Translations under genes and position numbers: made by a program
Origin: Populus alba
Lineage: Eukaryota > Streptophyta > Magnoliopsida > Malpighiales > Salicaceae
NCBI RefSeq assembly: GCF_005239225.2
Contig: NC_133295.1
Span: 3,224,001-3,288,000, forward strand
Direction: 5' to 3'
DNA: 64,000 nucleotides
Shown: piece by piece, positions 57,561 through 64,000 of the stretch
How the letters are laid out: each line of letters begins with the position of its first letter
Position numbering within the stretch: the first letter of the stretch is position 1
Notes under the pieces: model-generated
What the model was told of the DNA's origin: nothing
Databases searched by the model: none
The model's input: only the letters and a program-made list of their open reading frames with translations

Positions 57561-58674
57561 CTAACGATAAGTCTTAGACTTCGCTTTGCCATGCAGTCTT
57601 CGTTTCTCAGCAAAACCTTCACGGTGTTTCATTATCCAAAACCTCTCTATTTCTTCTGCTTTGCGGCCTGGAATCCTTCCAGCTATCAAATCCCACCTGC
57701 AAATGAGCTCCATTTTATGATACCAAGAATCAATCTCTGTAGACATTAACATGACTGTGCGTATACAAGTAATGTGCATTGCTGAAGCTGAAAGGATTAA
57801 AGTTCTGGGAAGGACCAGACAAAAACTTTTGAGTAAATGAGGATAAAATGCTATGAGCTTTCGGTCTGCAACTAAGTGCAGAAGGCAACTTCTTGTCAAC
57901 CCACCAGTCGATCTGGTCATTTAATAATTGATACTGGAATGATCTTAGGATAAGGTATTTTTGTACGAAGGATATTGATGCCTTGATGTTGACTGGACGT
58001 AGCAAAAAGAAACAGTGGGTTGAGAAGCAGTAAATGACTTCATACCATGGTACAATTACAAAAAAGACAGGTAAATTGACGGATAATGGGGAAAAGAATG
58101 AGGCAAAACTTTCTACTATAACACTCCATTTCTTCTGCTCCTCCCTTTTCCTTGATAAGGGCATCTTCCCTTCTTCATGAGCAGGCAATTTGAGGGTTTT
58201 TTTTTTTTTTTTTTGGTTTTTACAGAGGCTTGCTTCTGCATAAACCACCTTCGAAGAACACTAATGGATACCAGAAATGGTAAACTACTTGAAGATGATG
58301 GAGAAGAAAGTCATGAGGACAAGCAGAATGTGGTGAGAGATTCTTAATATACTGTTAGCTTACCTTTCTCCAACAAGCCTATACATTCTGTGAATGAGGT
58401 CTTCCTCTTGTTCACTCATGTTTATAAACTCCCATTCAATACTACTGACCTCTGCATAAAAAAAGAAAATAAATAGATTAACAATAAGTTATCTCAGTGC
58501 AGATAGATCCTACACACCTACAAAGACACATAATAAACTGTTTTAAGGTCTAGAAAAAGTTGAAACCTACAGTCTTTCACCACGAAGATAAAAGAAATGA
58601 AGCTAACCTTCAGACTCAGAATTGTTAATTTTAGCTTGTTTGCGGCGGCGGCGGCGGCGGTCCATGCTTTCCAT
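57561..58674 (-). CDS. R3-type single-repeat MYB repressor (CAPRICE/TRIPTYCHON/ETC type), three exons
   Basis: Minus-strand exons 58674-58608, 58451-58364 and 57696-57561 splice (GT/AG) to 96 residues. It starts MESMDRRRRRRKQAK; the second ATG (58665) has the better context and matches the usual MD-Arg start. One MYB repeat follows: SSIEWEFINMSEQEEDLIHR, then MYRLVGERWDLIAGRIPGRK and AEEIERFWIMKH. The bHLH-binding signature [DE]Lx2[RK]x3Lx6Lx3R is complete (from DLIHR to LIAGR). There is no activation domain. Such proteins move between cells and compete with R2R3-MYBs for GL3/EGL3-type bHLH partners, repressing trichome or promoting root-hair fate. Intron positions match the family. The basic C-terminal extension (RRLHGKAKSKTYR) is somewhat longer than in CPC. 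Confidence 0.94.
58641..58660 (-). repeat. CGC trinucleotide repeat inside the R3-MYB start
   Basis: Six CGC codons in a row encode the Arg run after Met-Asp. It is an exonic microsatellite that may vary in length. Confidence 0.85.
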
Positions 58675-58699
58675 AAAAAAAGAAGCAGAGAAAGCAGGG

Positions 58700-59660
58700 C
58701 AAGAAAACAGAGAAAGATAATAGTTTGCCAAAGTTGATGGGAAACTATTGATGCAAGTTGAGTTTTGAAGCAACCTCAAGTCCAAAAGACCAAATTTATG
58801 CTGAAGTAATAGCACAAATGCTACCCACCCAACAAAGAAAATGTATGTTTGTTGACTTTTAGGCATGCAGTGGACTTGGAGACTTGTAGTTGACAGCCTA
58901 AAGTAAGTAGAGAAATGAAATCCTCTTTCAAATTTGGAGGGGAAGGAGGTGGGGGTAATTTCAGCAACTTTGCCCTTATAAATCTTATAACTACAGTAAC
59001 ATTTTGGCAAACTATTATTGATCAATTCGTCAACTTGTGATGCTATGTGTAAAGCAATAACAACAAAAGGATCCGAACACAGCAATGGACAATCACATAT
59101 CTCTTTTTTCTTCTTTTTTTCCTCTTGTTTTTTCCTATTGGATGGAAAGACAAACATATGACATGAGTACAGAGACATATACGACATGGGATATAAAAAC
59201 AAGACACACACCACCATCCTTCAGTCCAATTATTCATGTTCTCTTTCTTTCTTCTGCTGTTATTTGTCATGGCATAAGGATTCACGGATTATGGGATATA
59301 TCCTCAACAACAGCTAGCCATGGACATCATACATGTCTCAGGTAATTTACATTTACGCGGTCCTCCAAGTTTAAGATTTTGTTCAATTTACCCCATAACT
59401 AAACAACAACTTTGGGCATACATGGCAACATGTAGTAGACATCTAACGAACATGTTCAGCTGAGTAGACCAAACACGTCCGAATCGAAAGTGTAAGGGCT
59501 GTCGTGCCTAGCATTAAAATACAAGGTTAAAATGACAAAACTTTTAACACTTCAGGGATGCTGTACTAGACCATACTAGGTCAAATATAGAAAAGAGTGG
59601 TCGTATATAAAGTACCGGCGATAGCTTTAGTCCCACATTATCTAGGAAATCACACCAGCT
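58700..59660. other. Upstream region of the R3-MYB gene
   Basis: Moderately AT-rich, with a purine-rich patch at 58925-58960. No further gene was recognised. The long minus-strand frames here are continuations of exon 1 into its leader. Confidence 0.4.
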
Positions 59661-59665
59661 ATATA

Positions 59666-60812
59666 GGCCCCGTTTGGTAACGTGGCTGCAGGTGAGGTTC
59701 ACCCGCAGCCACACCAAATGCTGTTTGGTTAGCAAAAGAAAGTTGTTTTCTGATGGTGGGACCCATCAAAATCCCGGCTGCACCGCATGTTTTGGAGAAG
59801 CAGCAAAATCACAGGGAAGAAAAGCAGAACAGTGGAGCATGGCTCAATTGTTCAGTGAACAGTGGAGCCATGCTCCACTGTTGCAACTTGCAACAGTGCG
59901 AGTGAATTTCACTCGCACTGTTACAGTTTTAGTTTTAGTTTTTTTTTTTTAAACATTGCGTTTTTTTTTCTTGAAAAACAAATACAATTAATTGATTTTA
60001 CTTAGTTTAAGGTGAATTAAATTTATTCGTACTGTAATCTCGATTTTATTACTGGTAATATTTTACTTAAATTTATTGCACACTCAAAAAATATTTTTTT
60101 CTATAGTTCTTGTCGAATGAATTTTGTACATAATAAAATTGTAATTTTTTTAAAAAAAATTGTGTTTTACTTGAAAAAATAGTATTTAATATTATTTAAT
60201 AACACTACATAAATTAGAAATATATCGCATGATAACGTAGCATTTGGGGGATTTGATCGCAATTCCAATTATGTTCTTGCCGGGTCCGACCCAGTTAAAA
60301 AGAAATTCAGTTTTTTTTTTTAATTGTGTTTTATTTATAAACTTAAAAGGAGATCGTTTAATGACGTAACAAAAATTCAGTTTTTTTTATTGTGCATTTA
60401 AGAAACCATGAAAATATAGTTCTTGTTGGATAGATTTCGTATGTAATGATATTGCACATAGTTTAATGGAATAATAAAAATATTTGATATCAATGTTTAT
60501 TTATTTCATGATATAATAACAGTGGTTAAATCTACAATATTTAAATAAAAAATCATTAATATTAATATTAATATATATATATATATATATTAATTATTTT
60601 ATAACCTCAATTTGAAAAATTGCAAGTAAACATTTTTTTAGCCCCAAACACATTAAACTACTTTTTGTTCAAGCCCTCTAGAAATTTCAACCACAGTTTT
60701 AACAAACATATATTTTTCCAAACCAACCTCAACTAAAAGTACTTTTTATAAAACAACTTTTTTAAAACCACAACCACAACAGAAACCTCAATACCAAACA
60801 CACCCATAAAAT
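59666..60812. mobile_element. hAT-like non-autonomous element of about 1.1 kb
   Basis: Starts GGCCCCGTTTGGTAACGTGG and ends with ATACCAAACACACCC, so short inverted ends (GTTTGGTA / TACCAAAC) are visible. A GC-rich head with nested palindromes is followed by a long AT-rich interior with no coding capacity. Target duplications were not obvious. The class is inferred from the end sequences. Confidence 0.5.
59828..59922. repeat. Cluster of three palindromes
   Basis: 59828-59845 pairs with 59865-59882 (18 bp, GTGGAGCATGGCTC core). 59880-59886 pairs with 59888-59894 (GTTGCAA/TTGCAAC). 59892-59906 pairs with 59908-59922 (15 bp, AACAGTGCGAGTGAA). All pairings are perfect. Confidence 0.85.
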
Positions 60813-61805
60813 ACTTGAAACAAATAGTCTTTGCTCCCACAAAATGCATGGAAAGATGTATCACTCTACTTTTCTGTTTGGTTACTAGCATAGTTGTCTG
60901 GAAGCAGACGTTCAAAGTTCAAACTAGTTGAAACTCAAGGAAGAAGGAAGGTTCGAACAAACATTTTGGTTGCACACGGGTCTTAGCCTAGCTCTGCTGT
61001 CGAGTGCCATGGTTTTAATAACGTAGTTTCTCTTAATTACAGGCAACACATGCCCTTGGAAAACAATGGAGGGTGGAGATCCGTGACGAGAGAATAAAGC
61101 TGATGTACACCTCTCTACAAAAGGCCAAACCTTGTATTGGCCCCAGGAGTACGCAAATTCAATTAAAAAATAATTCTATATTGGGAATCTGGAGGCATGG
61201 ATAAAGTGGGATGGCTGGCTTCCTTTTCTTGGAATGGTGGTTTTATCCAAAACAACCACCACCGGAAAGTCACCAGGAACCGTAAGAATTTCCAGACTAG
61301 GATCGGTCTGTTGTGGTGCAATATTTATGTTTAAAGGAAAGGTTGGATTAGTAAAAAGTTACTATAGAAACATTATCATAATAATAACATGAACAGAGCC
61401 ATTGGGTTTTTGTCCAAGTCTGCATCTGGTTTGAGAAAGCATTGTTAAACATGAACAGTTGACTCTGAAAATAGATTGACTCGGTGATAGGTTGGTCGAG
61501 TTAAATGGTTGGGTTGATGAACCGGTCATCTTTTATTTTTTTCATAAAATTATTTTATTTAAGAATAAATCAATTATATATTGTAAGAATAAAAATATAA
61601 CGATGGATTTGACTAAAGTTGACAGTGAAATTGATGAATAGATGGTTGAACTTGTGGCTAACGGCCAAAACCTTTACTTGTTCAATCTTTGGATGGATTC
61701 TAACAAATATTACTTATATGAATATCACTGTTTTGTCATTTTTTTTACTGTCAAAGTACCCTAAATTCACGTCATGATCAAACAGATTCCTCGTGATTTA
61801 GGTAT
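60813..61805. other. Intergenic DNA
   Basis: Less AT-rich at 60900-61330, without a recognisable gene. 61470-61560 carries a GACTCGGTGATAGGTTGGTC block of the dispersed family seen at 1300-2220. Confidence 0.4.
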
Positions 61806-63765
61806 TCAATTAAGTCACATGCCCGTGTGACGGGTTTGTGGTATGCTTATATATTATTACATATTTGTAAAAAAATTATATAAAAAACACTGTTATTATT
61901 CATAATATTTTAAATAAAAAAATTATAAAGCTATATTCTTAACCAGCTTAATATTAAAAAAATAAAATTAATAAAAACAATTATAAAAAAAACACAAAAA
62001 TAATAATAAAAAAAAGATAACAATTTTGGAAGAAAAAAGCAAAAAGCAAATAATAAAAAATAGAAAAAAAAACATGTGGGGAAAGTTAAAGCTAAATTTT
62101 TAACCAGCTTAATATTAAAATCATTTAAGAAAACACTGTAGCAATCTATAGTGTTTTTGTGAGGAAATTTACAATTATAATTCTCAACCAACTCAATATT
62201 AAAAAAAATCAACAAAGATAATTTTGACAAATATAAAAAAAAACAAAAGGAAAAAAAATATGCAGGGAAATACTATAACAATCTATAGTATTTCATGAGA
62301 AAATCTATAGTTGTAATTTTTAACTAGCTCAATATTAAAAACAATAAAAACGACAAAGATAATTTGTTTTAAAAAAAAACATAACAAAACAAATCATATG
62401 AAAAAACAGTATAGCAATCAACAATGTTTTAAGGAAAAAAAAAGCTAAATTGTCAATCGGCTCAGTATGAAAAAAATAAATTTGACAAAAACATATTTGA
62501 AAAAAAAAATCGATAAAAAAACATGTGACGAAACACTGTAGTAAGGCAAAAATCATGTGGGAAAACAATGTAGCAATCTTCAGTGTTTTAAATAACTACA
62601 AAACTAAATTCTCAATTAGTTTAATATGAAAAAAATAAAATCGACAAAGATAATTCTGAAAAAAAAAAATTATTTAACAAAAAATCATGTAGAGAAACAC
62701 TGTAGTAATCTAGTGTTTTTAAAAAAAAATTAAAAAACTAAATTCTCAATCAGCTCAATAGTAAAAAAAATAAAATCAACAAAAATAATTATGAAAAAAA
62801 AAAGAAAATATAAAGAAGAAAGACAATTTTGGGAAAAATTTTTTTAAAAAAAAAAAAAAAAACGTGGCGAAAGCTAAAGCTAAATTCTCAACCGACTCAA
62901 TATTGAAAAAATAAATTCGATAAAGATAATTTAAAAAAAAACATGTGGGGGAAACACTGCAGCCAAACAAAAACCATGTAAGGGAAACACTGCAGTAATC
63001 CATAGTGTTTTTTTTTTTTTTTGAAAAAAGCTATAAAGATAAGTTCTCAACCAGCTCAATATATAAAAAAAACCGACAAAGACTATTTTCAAACAAAAAA
63101 AGAAGAAGTCAATTTTGGATAAAAAATGAAAAAAAAAACATGTAAAAAAAGAAACAAAAGCGAGAAAAAAAACACGTAGGGAAAGCTACAGTGTTTTAAA
63201 GAAAAAAACTAAAAAACTAAATTTTTAACCAGCTCAATAGTAAAAAAATAAAATCAACAAAAATAATTCTGAAAAAAAAAAACAAAAAAAGAAAATATAT
63301 AAAAATGACAATTTTGAAAAATAAAAATAATAAAAAACATGTGGGGAAAGCTAAAACTAGATTATCAAGCCAACTCAATATTGAAAAAATAAATTCGATA
63401 AAGATAATTTTTTAAAAAAAATATATGAGAAACATTGCAGCAAAACAAAAAACTATATAAAAAAAACGTTGTAGTAATTCATATATTTTTTTTTAAGAAA
63501 AAAACTATATAGGGGAAACTATGTATGAGAATATTATAGCAATTTCCATAATGTTTTAAAGAAAAAAACTACATAGTTAAATTTTCAACTAGCTCAATAT
63601 TTTAGAAAATTAGCAAAGATAATTTTAAAAAAAAAATAAAAGAAAGAAAAGAAGAAGAAAAAATTTAATTTTGGGTAAAAAAAGAAGGAAAAAAAACATG
63701 TAAAAAAAAAAAGAAGAAAAAAAACCTACTGCAGTGAAAAACTTATATATTTTAGAGTATTTATT
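61806..63765. repeat. Degenerate satellite-like array, about 12 units
   Basis: The core CCAGCTCAATATTAAAAAAA (variants) recurs near 61945, 62103, 62188, 62325, 62458, 62615, 62750, 62890, 63050, 63228, 63370 and 63590, about 150 bases apart on average. Each is followed by AAATCGACAAAGATAATT and often by ACATGTGGGGAAACACTGTA and CAATCTATAGTGTTTT. The array is headed by a GC island (CACATGCCCGTGTGACGGGT, about 61817) like those at 3655 and 43110. Purine/pyrimidine asymmetry is strong (A-rich on +). No genes: the minus-strand Phe-rich frames are artefacts of it. Confidence 0.7.
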
Positions 63766-64000
63766 AATTGTTCATGCAAACACTGACAATTTCAAATCAT
63801 TGGGCAAAACTTGAAATATCTCCTTTTTCCAACTTGGTTAAGCTTGAATTTTTAATTAATTAAGGGTTTATTTAAAAGTGTAATTTTAGTTATTTTTTAA
63901 AATATTTTTTATTTATAAATATCAGAATAATCTAAAAATATAAATATTAATTTAAAGTTAAATTGTTTTTTCAAAAATATAATTATACAGTAATACCAAA
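63766..64000. other. AT-rich DNA at window end
   Basis: MITE-like phrasing (TAATTTTAGTTATTTTTTAA) begins near 63870 and runs off the window. Nothing else was seen. Confidence 0.35.

Noticed and set aside
61931..63003. Phe-rich minus-strand frames of 75-99 codons
   Set aside because: Low-complexity translation of the A-rich satellite-like array.

Overview
This is nuclear DNA of a woody eudicot, most likely a poplar or willow relative (Populus, Salicaceae). The pointers are a chloroplast sigma factor gene with plant introns, a single-repeat R3-MYB gene of the CAPRICE/TRIPTYCHON type, a Ty1/copia retrotransposon, and many AT-rich dispersed repeats of the sort I associate with poplar. The genus is inference; a eudicot is secure. 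The window is gene-poor. Most of the 60-100 codon open frames are chance frames in AT-rich or duplicated DNA.

Region 1 (about 2.4-39.6 kb) is a locally duplicated cluster. Its repeating theme is a tiny gene for a 62-77 residue protein: a Pro/Ser/Ala-rich N-terminus, one membrane helix and a basic, Cys-containing stub. I count four plausible genes (5284, 15769, 32511, 36579, all +), one intact frame without its normal 5' end (22474, -), one frameshifted copy (about 20.5 kb, -) and two relics (30.0-31.3 kb and 39.2-39.6 kb). They fall into two subfamilies. The copies share a TATA-type promoter, a short 5'UTR intron ending just before the ATG, and a conserved segment behind a second candidate 3' splice site. 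Downstream of the small genes lies a second repeated module (module X). In three places it continues into the first exons of an RWD-domain (RWDD1/DFRP2-like) gene, now broken. I do not recognise the small-protein family. The inverted block at 20.2-22.5 kb shows that rearrangement has exchanged promoters.

The same half of the window holds gene debris: two exons of a CCR4-homolog-4/hesperin-like gene (13.1-13.35 kb), a duplicated last-exon fragment (19.4-19.64 kb) of the membrane-protein gene at 43.5 kb, a strong foldback at 17.93-18.07 kb that could be a young MIRNA, and a complete but dead Ty1/copia element on the minus strand (23.1-27.85 kb).

Region 2 (43-59 kb) holds three conserved genes: a six-helix membrane protein gene (43548-44796, -), SIG5, a nuclear-encoded plastid RNA polymerase sigma factor (49526-52361, +, five coding exons, 512 aa), and an R3-MYB repressor gene (57561-58674, -, three exons, 96 aa).

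The rest is AT-rich repeat: hAT/MITE-like non-autonomous elements, a 12-copy degenerate satellite-like array at 61.9-63.7 kb, tandem repeats at 3.65-4.56 kb, and scattered copies of several local repeat families. I saw no tRNA, rRNA or CRISPR.
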